Shown: positions 43,664 through 56,302, counted from the stretch's first letter. The stretch is DNA of 64,000 nt from Morinoia aosen (GCA_030386875.1 CM059560.1:24484683-24548682), one strand, 5' to 3'. Numbers and translations: made by a program. The notes: generated from the letters alone by a model not told the origin.

Positions 43664-44459
43664 AGAAACCTGGCTGCTCTGCAAACGTGTATTTAATCGA
43701 GAGGCTATTTGTGCAGAATATCTAAGATAAAAACGTAAATTAAGCACACAATTGTACACAGTTTTCAATTTTAACGATTTTATCTTAGTTAAAACACAAA
43801 TGCTATGTATGTAGGCTATGAATAGTTTTCAAATATTCTCATAGCTCAAGTAAAAATGCTCTGACGGTCTTCAGTACCTAGTCCACTGCGCTCACACCAT
43901 AAAATGTGCCTCTATACCAGTACAATGATTCTTTATCGCACTCACCAAACTATAGTGACTCCAATCCACGAGTTTACTAACTTACTCGTCTTTTTGGAAT
44001 GGAACGGTCTTTATGTTCGAATGAAAATAAATTATTAAGCTGATGGTACTACATGTGAGTACTGCCTTGGCTCTGCTTGAAGCTAAATTCTTGCACACAG
44101 TCCACTATCTGTAATGATTAAAATTTCACGAAGCATAGAGAGGAAAATTTTGCCAGTTTTTCTCTCTCCTTAACACTTGTTTCTGCTAACTCTTGAAACA
44201 CAATCAAGATCCCAAGCTCCGCCTAGAGCTACTCCTCGACTAGGCTCCATTGAATAACATGTGAGGCCTTGCGTACCTTTTTTTCATCGCATTCTTGAGA
44301 ACTTCTCTGGACCAAGCGTTACGTTTCGAACAAAATCTAAAGCCTTGTTTTCTCAGTCTTTAGCACCTCTGACGTTGTGCTGCTATGTAGCCAGGCATAG
44401 GACATTGTGCATGCCTTTTTATAACATACTTTAGAATTACTATTGATCAATCCTTTCAA
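43664..44459. other. 3' UTR and intergenic sequence
   Basis: Contains the candidate AATAAA at 44026. Nothing else recognised. Confidence 0.45.
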
Positions 44460-44463
44460 CGTA

Positions 44464-44885
44464 AATCTATACTATAATAAGAGCCGCGTCCGTCCGTCCG
44501 TCCGTCGGTCTGTCCTAAGCCAGCCTGCAGTGGGTGATGAGCGTATCTGTGATACAAGCTCCAGCCCTATATATTTTGACGGGCCGTGTTCGCGCCACGC
44601 GGCCTTATCAACTCTCAAGAAATTTTTTTTTTCTTACGGCCTTTCTCTCATTCCACCCTCTTTTTTATTTCTAATAGAGGGGGGGTGGACTAGTAAAATC
44701 TATAGCCCTGCTTCTCGTAGCCCTCCTACCGTAGCTCGCCCTTTCGTAGTCAGCCGTGTGACGTCACGTAAACTTTTTCACGTCTGTCTTCGTAGCTGTT
44801 CTTGATCAATTTCTGCAACGAGCTCAAACATATCTTCTGAGCCCCGCCTGTTAATTTCGATGCAATCTTCTATTGGCAGTTAAAA
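44464..44885 (+). mobile_element. Helitron/DINE-like element start with (GTCC)n and satellite unit
   Basis: AAATCTATACTATAATAAGAG is followed by (GTCC)n at about 44488-44514 and then one ~120-base unit with GTGACGTCACGTAAACTTTT, GATCAATTTCTGCAAC and GCCCCGCC. A (GTCY)n microsatellite next to central tandem repeats is known from non-autonomous Helitron-like DINE-1/mini-me elements in arthropods. No Rep/helicase here; the 3' end is not identified. Confidence 0.45.
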
Positions 44886-45717
44886 CTCAATTGAGATCTC
44901 AATCGTTTTCATTGATTTCAATATAGTGAGCTAGAGTGAAAATAAATTACCGTGCATATACTTGAAATCATAAAAAGTATTACAATATATACCAATTCAA
45001 TTTCTTCATCATTTGTTGACTAACTAGTGGTAAAAAATTTTGCTGCCAAAATCAATGAATATTATTATAGTGCAATAGTTCTACTGTCAACGAGAGCAAC
45101 CGTTCTAATGGCTGCGAAAAGCAACGTTTTTACATATAAGCATACCCTGCACTACCTATGGATGCATACTAGCAGAGAAGGGTTCAAAAAGTAAATCGTT
45201 AATGCAGTTTTGGGAGCAAAATCCCCTGTTCTCAAAATGTACATAGAGATGACGGTAAATAACACAATATGAATTCAAGTACATATATGAAGTGATTTCG
45301 CTTTCTAAGCGCGTTTGTTGTATACGAATTAGCTTGAAGAAGATATAATCATGATGTTTAAATTTTTCAAAGCACGTATTAATTTCTTACATAGCTATTA
45401 AATTCACACAAAGTTGTAGATCTCTGCAAAGGTTTTATTTTGAGAAGGCCAAAATTGTCAACATTAATTCAATGAGAGATACCTTAAATCTATGCTATTT
45501 CAATTTTTCAGCCCTCGTTTTCCCCCTGGTATCCTATCCGAAAAGCCAAGGGTTGCAGAGGCACGCAGGTTTTTACACAAAATTGGAACTGAAAAACGCG
45601 TAAATTCTTCAAATATTGAACAACCTTTTTGGTATTAATAGTTCGTACTCCCATCTACTATGCTTCTTCCTGTTGAGTTATATGCCAGCATAAGACGTAT
45701 TGTTTTCCTCCTTTAAT
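44886..45717. other. Unassigned AT-rich sequence
   Basis: Between two satellite-bearing blocks; no gene seen. Confidence 0.4.
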
Positions 45718-46420
45718 CTAAATCTATAAAATTTCGAGATCTGTCTGTCCAGCCTGAACAAAAAATCCTATAGCTCCGCTTCATACTGATCATTGCATGC
45801 GCCTCATGGCAATTCTTTGTGACATCAGCAAAACTTTTTCTTCTTCTGCTTTAGAACGGCTCTTGTCCAATTTCTGCAACACTAGCAAAATGCCGAGCCC
45901 CGCCCTATGCTGATCGTTGGACGTGCTTATAGCGTCTCTGTGACGTCATGCAAACTTTTTCTCTAACCTCTTTAGAATAAGCCTTGTTCAATTTCTGCAA
46001 CATTAGCAAAGCAAGCAGTTTGCGCCCCGCCCTATGCTGATCATTGCAGGCGCCTTCAAAGCCAGACTTTGTGACGTCACTCAAATTTTTTATTCTTCTG
46101 CTCTAGGACTTACTTCTCTCAAAAAAATCATGCAACACTAGCTAGCGACCCTGAGCACCGCCCTATGCTGATCGTTGCGCGGGCCTTATAGCGCTTCCGT
46201 GACGTCGTGCAAACTTTTTGTCTACTCGCTTTAGAATTGTCCATGATCAATTTCTGCAACATTAGCAAGCAATTCGAGCCCCGCCCTATGCTGGCTATTG
46301 CACGCCCCTTACAGTCAGTGTTTGTGAAGTCATGAAAACTTTCTCTTCCTCTGCTTTAGAACAACTTATGGAAATTTTGGCAACCCCAGCAGGCGTATGA
46401 AATCACAACCTTTTTTCCCC
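45718..46420 (+). repeat. CRE-core satellite block 2 (plus orientation, about five units)
   Basis: Starts AAATCTATAAAATTTCGAGA and GTCTGTCCAGCCTG, like the 44464 element. It then holds about five ~120-base units: GTGACGTCATGCAAACTTTT, TCTTCTGCTTTAGAA, CAATTTCTGCAACA, GAGCCCCGCCCTATGCTGAT, CATTGCACGC. Some cores have decayed (GTGACATCAG, GTGAAGTCAT). Confidence 0.75.
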
Positions 46421-47090
46421 TACCGTTAATTATTTCACCATTCTGATAGCTAGTCGAGGCTTTTACGTTAAACTTTTCCCTCCTCTTCAGCACATTGTAC
46501 ATTTTGCCTGATACACACAAATGTCATTCAATTAAACCGAAGCTTCTCTTTAGAGCAAATTATAGCGATTTCCATTGATGACTACCATCAACAATGAAAC
46601 GCAGTTAGTATTTCTTTTTCAAGATTAACGAAAGTATGCTTAAAGAAAGTTGTAACGAATTTTTCTTTTATAATTTAGAGTAGACTAAGAAAATTACTCC
46701 TTTAAACAAACTTGTCAATTTCATAAACCAAACTTGCAAAAGTTTAATTTTCACGCTTTAGATATTTATTCAATGACACTGTTCGTGTCAAGGATCTTTC
46801 TTAATTGAAAAAATTGTATACGAAATGTTCTGCACATCCGCACGTTTAAACTTGGCCCAACTCATTTTCATAACTAGGCCAAAATCGAGAGCCCAGCCCT
46901 GCGTTACTGGTTGGACTCCGTTTCAAGCTACCTAACTGAACGACGTCTTGGAATTTTGTAAATGTTTATAATGAAAATTATTGTTCAAAAACTTAAGAGT
47001 AAGGATTGAAAATATTCTATTAAACTTTAGTTTGTTACTGGATACAAGTACTGATCATATATTTCTGAAATATAATTGATATGATGAGCA
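46421..47090. other. Unassigned AT-rich spacer
   Basis: No gene or clear repeat between satellite blocks 2 and 3. Confidence 0.4.
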
Positions 47091-47094
47091 CAAG

Positions 47095-47350
47095 AAAATT
47101 GGCAACCGTTGTTAGGAGATGCGCAACCATGTTTTTTGCTTGTGTTGCAGAAATTGATCGAAACCTGTTCTAAAGTAGAGATATAAAAAGTTTACATGAC
47201 GTCACAAAAAATAGTTAGCAAGCATGCAATGGGGAATACAGGGCGGGGCTCGTAAGCTTGCTGGTGTTGCAGAAATTGATCAGGAGCAGTTCTATTAGAG
47301 ACGAAGAAAAAGCTTGTTTGACGTCACAAAGACAGGTTCCAGGACGGTGC
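47095..47350 (-). repeat. CRE-core satellite block 3 (minus orientation, two units)
   Basis: GTGTTGCAGAAATTGATC occurs twice (about 47143 and 47264), each followed by AAAAGTTTACATGACGTCAC or AAAGCTTGTTTGACGTCACA: the reverse of block 2. Confidence 0.75.
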
Positions 47351-47929
47351 AATGTGGATTTTGGAGTGAAATTTTGGCCTGAACTGATTCAAGTTTGATA
47401 GATTATCCGTGTAATATTCAAATGTCGAATAATCATGAGCTTGTATTGAACAACTGGAGTAGAGGTTGGGAACTCCTGATTTAAAATACAAGTCAGTAGT
47501 ACCTTAATAGTATTCTTATCTTGCATACTCATTAACTTGGTATTTAAAAATCAACTTTATTTAGTTAAAAAACTTGCATCCCCCCCTCTCACATCCCCAT
47601 ATAGCCAGCTGCACTCTTGGCAATGAATTGAACCTGGGCCCAAACATTTAAGAAAAGACTGAGGTAACAAACTTAATATGTTCCAGATTTCACAGTATCA
47701 CGAACAGAACTATTCACCCATTCAGGCGATCATGAAGCTAGTCTATTGAAATTTACTCCGTGATACAAATTTCATTGCACAAGGAAAAGGGGCATTTAAT
47801 TTTTTTACGAAACTGAAATTTCAAAGCACTAAAGTTCCTTTACTCCACAACAATCTGTCTAAAGATCGTAGTACACATCCACTTTTCATGTTATCAATTC
47901 CATACTCCTGTTAGCTTGATGATTTTGTG
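47351..47929. other. Unassigned spacer
   Basis: AT-rich; no gene seen. Confidence 0.4.
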
Positions 47930-48260
47930 ATGTGAAGTTTTCTTCTGCAGCTTCAGGACTGCTCAATCAATTTCTGCAACACAAGATCGATCCTGAACCC
48001 CGGCTTGTGCTGCCCATCTGCTCAGTCCTGCTACCAGTTGTCGTGACGTCACGAAAACATATCCCTCCTCTGCTCCAGAGCTGCGCTTGGTCAATTTCTG
48101 CAGTACTAGCACCTTCTCGAACCCCGCCCCATGTTGCCCATTGCACATGCCGGTACTCGCCGGCCAAAGAGTGACGTCATGAAAACTTTTTCTGGGTCTG
48201 CTTCAGAATTGGTCGTAATCAATTTCTGCAAGATGAGCATGAGAACATCTTGGGAGCTCC
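47930..48260 (+). repeat. CRE-core satellite block 4 (plus orientation)
   Basis: Two full units and one partial: CAATTTCTGCAACACAAG, GTCGTGACGTCACGAAAAC, GAACCCCGCCCCATGTTGCC, GAGTGACGTCATGAAAACTT. GC-rich compared with the flanks. Confidence 0.75.
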
Positions 48261-49730
48261 TTATTCCTGATGGAAATCGTACAGTGTTGGAGAAATGATC
48301 GTATATGTTCTGAGTGGGAATATCACAATCGTCTACCCTCAAGTACTTTCATCCACTCACAAGTACAACGATGTACTCTCTTAAAGAGAATTTCAATGAT
48401 TCCAATTGCATTTCAACTGAACTAGAGACCACAGTAAAAACGGAGCGTTGTTAGAGACCTTGCTGGAATGACAGACATTGGCCAGAGCATTTCCAAAAAA
48501 TGTAAAAAATTTGCAAAACTTCTTACGGTTGACTGCCTTCAAGAGTACGCAAATGAGAAAAATAAAAAGGCTTTAGATGCTATTCGTATTGCACGGCTTA
48601 ATTCAGAGAAGGCTTGTGAGTGAGTGATGCAAGATTACCTTACGTCCGGCAACTGACTGGCATTGAGCCGAGTCAGACTGATAGCATAGGGAGGTGGAGA
48701 TGTTTGGGTGAAGGAGGCTCGGGATTTTGACCCTGGCTGTTACAAACCCAGCTTAAATTTTTATCCATTGCATCTACAATTTTAGCCGTTCTATGGAGAA
48801 GCTTCACTAGAACGGCTAAAATCATAGATTCTTCAGAGAAAAATTCATACTGCGAAAGTGAGTCGCAACCACTTAAAAAATTGAGAAAGATATACTTTTA
48901 TACTAAATAGTTAATTGTATACTAAGGTAATACTCCTTGACATGGAAATGATAATTGACTAAGTTTTTTCCAGTAAAAATATCTGGGATATCGGTTTACT
49001 AATGAAACCATTGATATAGTCAGTCGAAAAATCTAGAGAATTGATACAACTGGCAATTTTATAAGTCGAATGAAAAGTTCGGGAATATTGAAGAGCAAAG
49101 ATGAATTGTAATTCATTTAAAAAAGGTCTAGAATAGTTCACGAGTTTTAACGGGTAAGTAAAATAAATGTTAGATCTACTGTTTAAACAAATTATATTGT
49201 ACGTTAGATATCCCAGGCACTCTCAGTGAAGTCGAAACGATTGAATACTGTACGTCAAATTAAAACACATTTCACATCAGAAAAAACAAGTGCCTCATAG
49301 TAAAGGCTTTTTACGAAACTGTCAAAGAAATTTTTCCAAATGAAACTATGAAATGAGACAATAGAATGGAAATGGATCAATATAATACTGAATTTAAATG
49401 CTAGGTATCATTTTGAGCTACTATCACGTCTATTATGATTTATTCTTAGTCTATATCCCGTCGATTGGACGAGAAACACAAGTTGCAGTTAAATATCAAT
49501 ATTTCTTCAAATAGACTGTACAAAGAATGTATAAAAAATTACTTCTTTGTATCTTTGAGATAGTTTGCTGGGGTTTGTAGGAATATGAATACAGAACGTC
49601 GAAATTTGAAGATAACAGAGTATTTTTTATTTCCTTAAGATCGTAGTGTAATTTATTTGCGTAGCAGTGACTTGTCAAGATAGTTCTACAGTAGAGGCAA
49701 AAATTTCATGTTGACTAGGTGGCAGGAGTG
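48261..49730. other. Unassigned sequence, no gene seen
   Basis: AT-rich sequence with short open frames on both strands, none with coding character. Confidence 0.45.
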
Positions 49731-49734
49731 CGCC

Positions 49735-50460
49735 GTTTGTGACGGAGCAATGGAGGCTAGGTGGTCCCATGCTCTTGCTCGTGTTGCAGAAATTGATCTA
49801 AAGCAATTCTAAAGAGACGAGAGAAAAAGTTTGCATGACATCACAAAGACTCGCTAGCAGGAGTGTGCAATGGGCAGTTTAGGGCAGGGCAATGAATCGC
49901 TCGCTCGTGTTGCAGAAATTGATCTAAAGCAATTCTAAAGAGTCGAGAGAAAAAGTTTGCATGACATCACAAAGACTCGCTAGCAGGAGTATGCAATGGG
50001 CAGTTTAGGGCGGGGCAAGGAATCGCTCGCTCGTGTTGCAGAAATTGATCTAAAGCAATTCTAAAGAGACGAGAGAAAAAGTTTGCATGACATCACAAAG
50101 ACTCGCTAGCAATAGTGCGCAATGGGCAGCTAAGGGCGGGGCAAGGAATCGCTCGCTCGTGTTGCAGAAATTGATCATGAAATATTCTAAAGAGTAGAAG
50201 AAAAAGTTTACATGACGTCACAGACTGACTAGCGGGCGCCCCAATTTGGTGCTAGAGGCGGGGCTCGGGATCGTGCATGTGTTGCAGAAATTGATCAAGA
50301 TACATTCTAAAGCAGCAGGAGAAAAAGTTTGTCTGACGTCACCAAGACTTCCGTTTAGAAAGTTTAGAAGAGTGCAATTGGACCTAGCGGAGGTTCACGT
50401 AACTTTGCTCAGGTTACACAGCTCGATCAAGAGCAATTCTAAACTTGGAATCGAAAGCAT
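49735..50460 (-). repeat. CRE-core satellite block 5 (minus orientation, six units)
   Basis: GTGTTGCAGAAATTGATC at 49791, 49907, 50033, 50159 and 50279 gives spacings of 116, 126, 126 and 120 bases, with a degenerate sixth unit near 50410. Units contain AGAAAAAGTTTGCATGACAT (TGACATCA or TGACGTCA) and GGGCGGGGC. The first three full units are nearly identical, so amplification is recent. Confidence 0.88.
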
Positions 50461-50599
50461 CACCATGAAGTTTAACATAAATGAGTAGGTAATAAACAAC
50501 ATTATTAAGGCTTACGGTTCTTCATCTTCGAACCGATTTTCAAATATTGAAAATTTTTCGCGTCGTTGAAATAACTTTAAACGCAAAAACCCTCAGTCA

Positions 50600-50688
50600 A
50601 TCAACATTTTGGATGCTGTGCAATGGATAGGAATTGGTGGAGCAGGAGTGCAACTTGGGTTGCCGAAATTGATCACGAGCAGTTTTAA
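50600..50688 (-). repeat. CRE-core satellite block 6, left part
   Basis: TGGTGGAGCAGGAGTGCAAC and GCCGAAATTGATCACGAGCA, ending in TTTTAA where the MITE is inserted. The same unit resumes at 52028. Confidence 0.7.
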
Positions 50689-52027
50689 GGTAACCATCCC
50701 AGGCCCTTGCCAGATGCTGTCGATTCCATGGTCATTTTTCATGTTTTTGTTGTAAAAGGACCCTTAGGTGGTAGACTATTCGTTCCTAAAATTTTATGGC
50801 GCTACGGAAAATAATTTCCCCCCCCCCCCGGGGGGGGTAAGGCGACCAAACTTTTTCAATTTTTCCGATTTTGACCCCACATGAAAAGAGAACAAATAAG
50901 AAATGGAAAAAAAGCTCAATGTGAGTTTGTTAGAAATGTTCCAAGGATTCTAAAACTGTCTATGCTTTTGTTCTAGCATCAAAACTGAAGGAGGAGTTAC
51001 ATTTTGAAATATCAATATGAATGAGAAGCACCCAAAATTTTAAATTTTTTCCCGATTTTGACCCCATATAAAAAGAGAACAAATAGGAAATGAAAAAAAA
51101 CTCAATGTGAGTTTGTTAGAAATGTTCCAAAGATTCTAAAACTGTCTTTGCTTTTGTTCTAGCATCAAAACTGAAGGAGTCCCTTTTTGAAATTTCAATA
51201 TTAGTGAAATATCAATACCTAAAAACCAATATGTCAAATTTTTGCAAAATCTAAGGCCTGAATAAAAAAAATGAAAGGAATCAATTGTGTTTATTTTCAA
51301 AGGTTACATATCATAGTCAAATTTTATAAGAATCAGACTGAAAATAAAAAAATCATTTTGTTGAAAAAAAATGCTAATTTATTTTCATTTATTTTTTTTT
51401 TGAAATCACAATTCACACTTCGAATATGAAGTTATGTATGGAAATTATCAAAATAAAAATTAAAACTGCATTCAATTACATCAATTGTTCATTATATTAC
51501 ACTTCAACACAAAATTTTATTTTTTGCTTATACCCAACACTTTGAGTTTTCAACATTCATCCTGGGACTAGTTCGCGAGTTTTGATGCTAGAACAAATCC
51601 AAAGACAGTTTTAGAATCCTTGAAGCATTTCTAACAAACGCTCGTTCGTTTTTTTTCAAATTCGAATTCTTTGAAAAAATATATAGCTCTAAACCCAAAA
51701 AATTGTTGCTGATTTTTGAAATTTAAAAATTTTTTGAAAAAATAGAAAAAATTTGAATTTGAAAAAAAATGAACGAGCATTTGTTAAAAATGTTCTAAGG
51801 GTTCTAAAACTGTCTTTGTTTTTGTTCTAGCATCAAAACTGAAGGAGGAGTTACAATCTGAAATTTCAATAAAAATATACCAAAAACAAATTTTTCGTCA
51901 AAAATAAAAGTAAGGCCTAAATCGAAAAAATGACATGAGTAAAAAAGGTTTACTTTTACAAAATACATATACTGGCCAACTTTTAAACGAATCGGACTAA
52001 AAAAGTTGAAAAAGTGGGATGGTTTCC
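50689..52027. mobile_element. 1,339-bp TTAA-flanked MITE (piggyBac-like ends)
   Basis: Flanked by TTAA at 50685-50688 and 52028-52031. Ends are GGTAACCATCCCA (50689) and TGGGATGGTTTCC (to 52027), inverted with one mismatch in 13. The interior has AT-rich repeated segments (CTAAAACTGTCTTTGCTTTT, GTTCTAGCATCAAAACTGAA) at ~50950, ~51130 and ~51790, plus an inverted copy at ~51560-51650, and a C10/G9 palindrome at 50818-50837. No transposase frame. TTAA targets are typical of piggyBac, but the family is inferred from the TSD alone. Confidence 0.75.
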
Positions 52028-52410
52028 TTAAATCAACGAAGAAAAAGTTTGCATGATGTCACAACGTTCAATTGCTAGCAAGAGCTTTCAATGCGCAAGA
52101 ATGGGCGGGGCAGGAGTCTAAATTGTGTTGCAGAAATTGATCACGAGCAGTTCTAAAGCAGAGGAAGAAAAAGTTTGAATGACGTCACAGTGTTGAATAG
52201 AGGCCAGTAAAAGTGTGCAATGTCCAGGATGGGCGGGGCAGGAGTCAAAATTGTGTTGCAGAAATTGATCACGAGCAGTTTCAAAGCAGAGGAAGAAAAA
52301 GGTTGCATGACGTCACAACGTTCGATGGCTAGCAAGAGTGTGTAATGAACTGGATTGGAGGGGGAACTAATCTAAATTGTATTGCGGAGAGATACGTAGA
52401 AAGAGAGAGA
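52028..52410 (-). repeat. CRE-core satellite block 6, right part (three units)
   Basis: Resumes AGAAAAAGTTTGCATGATGT. Two good units have GTGTTGCAGAAATTGATCAC and ATGACGTCACA; the last unit degrades after 52375. GGGCGGGGCAGGAGTC is shared with block 7 in reverse. Confidence 0.8.
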
Positions 52411-52895
52411 TCATGGATATTCTTGAAGCAGCAGACTAAAAAAATTACCCAACTTCGCTACACTGACTGGTTGGCACAAGCGTGCATCGGGCAGAATTGG
52501 TCGGCTCATGTTTTATACCGTGTATCAGAGGCAGACCTATTATCGCCACGATGAAGACGAGTGGAAAGATTACGTGATGTCACACGCAAGTCAGACCGAA
52601 AGGACGAACTGGCAAAGAGGCAAGCTGGTAGTTCCGACGAGTTGCGTGAGCTTTTCGAGCGTTAGAAATGAACATCATAATTTTGTATTGGTACGCGGAT
52701 AATTACGTTTTTCCAAAATCAACTGAAATGGAAATATTCCATTTTTCAATGACGTGTTCGTAGATTAAGATCCGTATACCTTTCCAACGATTGACCAATT
52801 CTGCCAATGCACCAGTCAGTGTGGTGACGTTAGGCAAATTTTTTAGTTTGCTGCACTAAAAATATTCATAACCTCTCTCTTTCTGCAATACAATT
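52411..52895. other. Unassigned spacer between inverted satellite blocks
   Basis: Contains short open frames (52345-52554 and 52508-52702) without coding character, flanked by blocks 6 and 7 in opposite orientation. Confidence 0.4.
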
Positions 52896-53290
52896 TAAAA
52901 TCGTTCATCGTTCAATCATGCTCAATGCACACTCTTGCTAGCCACTGAACGTTGTGACGTCATGCAAACTTTTTCTTCCTCTGCTTTAGAACTGCTCGTG
53001 ATCAATTTCTGCAACACAATTTAGACTCCTGCCCCGCCCATTCCTGAACATTGCACACTTTTACTGGCCTCCATTCATCACTGACGTCATGCAAACTTTT
53101 TCTTCCTCTGCTTCAGAACTGCTGGTGATCAATTTCTGCAACACAATTTAGACTCGTGTCCCGCCCATTCCTGGACATTGCACACTTTTACTGGCCGTCA
53201 TTCAACACTGACGTCTTGCAAAATTTTTTCATACAAAACTTTTCACGAGAACTGCTCGTGGTCTATTTCTGCCATGTATTCAAGCCAGAT
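52896..53290 (+). repeat. CRE-core satellite block 7 (plus orientation, three units)
   Basis: GTGACGTCATGCAAACTTTT, TCTTCCTCTGCTTTAGAACT, GCTCGTGATCAATTTCTGCA, CTGCCCCGCCCATTCCTG, in two near-identical units and one decayed unit ending ~53275. It is the reverse of block 6, so the two form a large inverted repeat around ~52.65 kb. Confidence 0.85.
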
Positions 53291-56200
53291 CGTACAATAC
53301 CAGAAGCCTGGTGTTGCTCATCCCACTCTCCAGCCAGTCTGTGACTTTTGTGAGGTAATGCTTTTTCTCCGGTGCATATCACATTTGTAGTTGCTTCTTA
53401 TATATTAGAAAAATAAACATTTGAAAAAAGTTATTTTTCCATCTTTCCCTCCGTTTTCTTCGCAACTAAGCTGAGTTGACATCCGGTAACTCTAAGGTGA
53501 GAGATTTTCCCAAGCGCGTGATAAAGACCTTTGACCAGTAGTGGCTAGCCTGGCGGTTCACTGCACCTGCCAATATCTATATTTACCTACCGCAGTATGG
53601 TCATCTACTTTATCAGTATCAACATCATTAACACTACTATCAATTATATCACTGTCAGATGCTTTAACTTTTTCAATTTACCCAACATCTGAAATGTCAC
53701 TGTATGAATCACAATTCGATGCTCTTATAGCGTCACCGTGTTCAATTTTAGTTACTGTTTTCCCAAAGAACATTTATTAAGAGATGAACATCGAGAAAAA
53801 ACAGTTATAACAAAATATCTGGAAAGCCAATGTAATTGAAGGTCCATCTGCCCAACTGCGCCCTAACAAATAGTTTTTGCAATTGCATCTCTACGACAGG
53901 ATATTTTAGGTCAAAATTTCAACGTCACCTTCATTAACCATCGACAATGAAAATCAAGGGAGAGAACGTTTCTTAAATTAGAATGATTAATTTGAAAATC
54001 GAACTATAAATGTGCACAAAGGGATCACTCTGGCCCACGAATGGTTAAGAAATATTACCTACGAGTTCAAACGCGTAAAAAAGTTTAAAGTTGAAGGTCT
54101 TCTGCGTCTCATTGAGCTTGCAACTGCGAGCGCCAGAATGACCGCGAGCTCCTTTGCATAACGGTTAACATTCTTGCTTTACGAGGGTATCTGAGCAAAA
54201 AATGTGAAATTGAAGCGAACCTCCAGCACCGTGGTCACTTTGCAACTCTAAGGTTGTGTGCGTCATCAAAGGAGTGGTGCTTGGGTGCAGTAACTTTCAT
54301 TGATACCTTATCGGCGTGACTTATATCCTTATTGAAATATAAATTGCTCCTACCATACCAGAAAGATTATTATTAGCTCAGTACCAAAAAACTTGTAGCC
54401 AAAAAGAATAAAATAAAAACTGTGTAAACCGAAAGCAGTGCATTAAATAGGAATTGAAAAATTTTCGTGAATGTTTTCACATATTTTTAAATTTGAAACA
54501 CTTTCAAGGAAAAAACTTAAAACTGATTCCGCGCAAGAAATGGGCAATATTCAACGTATTTTAAACGCAAATAATACTGTGATATGGCACTCGTATGTCG
54601 AAATTTGATTAAACTGATGAACTTTTTTCTGAACTTCGATGTTTCTATTGAAATTTCAACATCGTTAAAATTATTCAACTTTTTCCGATCTCCCCGAGAA
54701 ATTATGCATTATAACAGCACAGGCAAGTCATTTCATGTATGTATTTCCGGAGTCTAGCTGCTCGACCCTGTCTAAATTCTTATTATTTTCTGGTTCGGAT
54801 GCTATAAGCTGGGGTTGAATGTTCGAACAATTTACGTCATCGTTGGAGTACAACTCGCAAGGTAAGTTCCTAGTTGACAAGGCCACACATCGCCTGTTCT
54901 TGAGTTCTCAAGCCTGAGTTTTTGTCAAGCGGTGCTAAGTTTTGAAATCTTTTCGAAATCGAAAAATGCTCTAACTCGAAGATGTTTAAACTTGAGAAAA
55001 ACTCTAGGCAGTCTAGCGAAGTCGATTTAGTAAAACTCAACTTTGTCCAGCGACGCCGAAGCAAATTTTGAAAATGCGATTGTTGATCTGGCGAATACTA
55101 GAGTAATTATGCATCTGTTTATACGATGTCGTAAGCAGTGCTTCTCGTAAACTTTTGCCTACTCAGGTCTGAAAACTCTTCGCATCAGTTCCAACCATCA
55201 CGAGTATTATAACCGACATACGATATCCCTAGGTTCTCTTCTTTCTATCTCCTGCACGCTAATGTGAACAAGGAAACGTTAAGTAGCTAAAACCTTTTAT
55301 TTTTTCCTTTAAAATTGCCTTTGATTAATCTGATAATACCACTCAAATTTCCCGTCCTACACCAAACTTCTATTTTCCGCGAAGAAAAATTGAACGAAAA
55401 AACTTTGTCACAGTTATCGAGTAATTAAAAATATTGAGGGTGAAATTAGATATTTCAAACTGTTAAGCAAACATGGTCTTTTCTATTCCCACAGTACTGT
55501 GTCAGTTAATTATTTCAAATCGTAAAACCTTACAGCGCCTAATAACGTATTTTTAAATTGACTTGTGCTCGGTCTAAATTCATGAAGTCTCAATAAATCT
55601 GAAGGTACAAAATAAGTTGATCGTTTCGCCGACTTAAATGTAAGGACGGTTTCTTATTGGTAAATTCCCCGTCCTCCATTTCTTGCAGCGAAAGTGAGTA
55701 AAAAATTGCGAGCTCATTTTTAAATGGCTACTTCGCCGTGAAGGTAAAGCGCTCTCGCCTATGCATGCAACCGCAACCGCTGGAGTGACCGCGGACTCGT
55801 TTGCATAACGGTCAACATTCTAGCAACGGAAGAATGCTCAACAAAAAGAGCGGGCATTTAAACGAACCGGAACCGTCTATATCCATCGGAGGTCAGCTTG
55901 CAAGCAGCGAAAAATAGCCCAGAGCTCATTCGGAAAGCTACTTTTTAGCTTCCTTCCGTTTATTTCATTCAAGTTCAACCTTTGACAACTCAGAACATGT
56001 AGAAATAATTATGTTTCATCTCTCCCTGACGTGTCACGCACAATGATATGTCATTCATGGAAGGGCACAATATAGATTTGATCTGGAACTGGTTCTGCAA
56101 ATTTTTTATCCAATCTTGGACACCTTTTCGTGTCAAGCGCACTACGGTTGAAAAAGTGGCATTACAAATTTGACCTCTTGTAGTAGCTTTGGGATAGGGG

Positions 56201-56302
56201 AAATGTCCATTCCTATCCCGGGCTTTCGGTGGTAACCATTATCTCATTGAAAACACAACCAGGATTTGAAAAAACAGTGTAATTTTTTCTTCTGCTTCAC
56301 AG
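53291..56302. other. Unassigned sequence with one short repeated block
   Basis: No gene supported. GACCGCGAGCTCCTTTGCATAACGGTTAACATTCT-like sequence at ~54138-54174 recurs diverged at ~55788-55822, with flanking similarity, so it is probably an old dispersed repeat. Confidence 0.45.
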
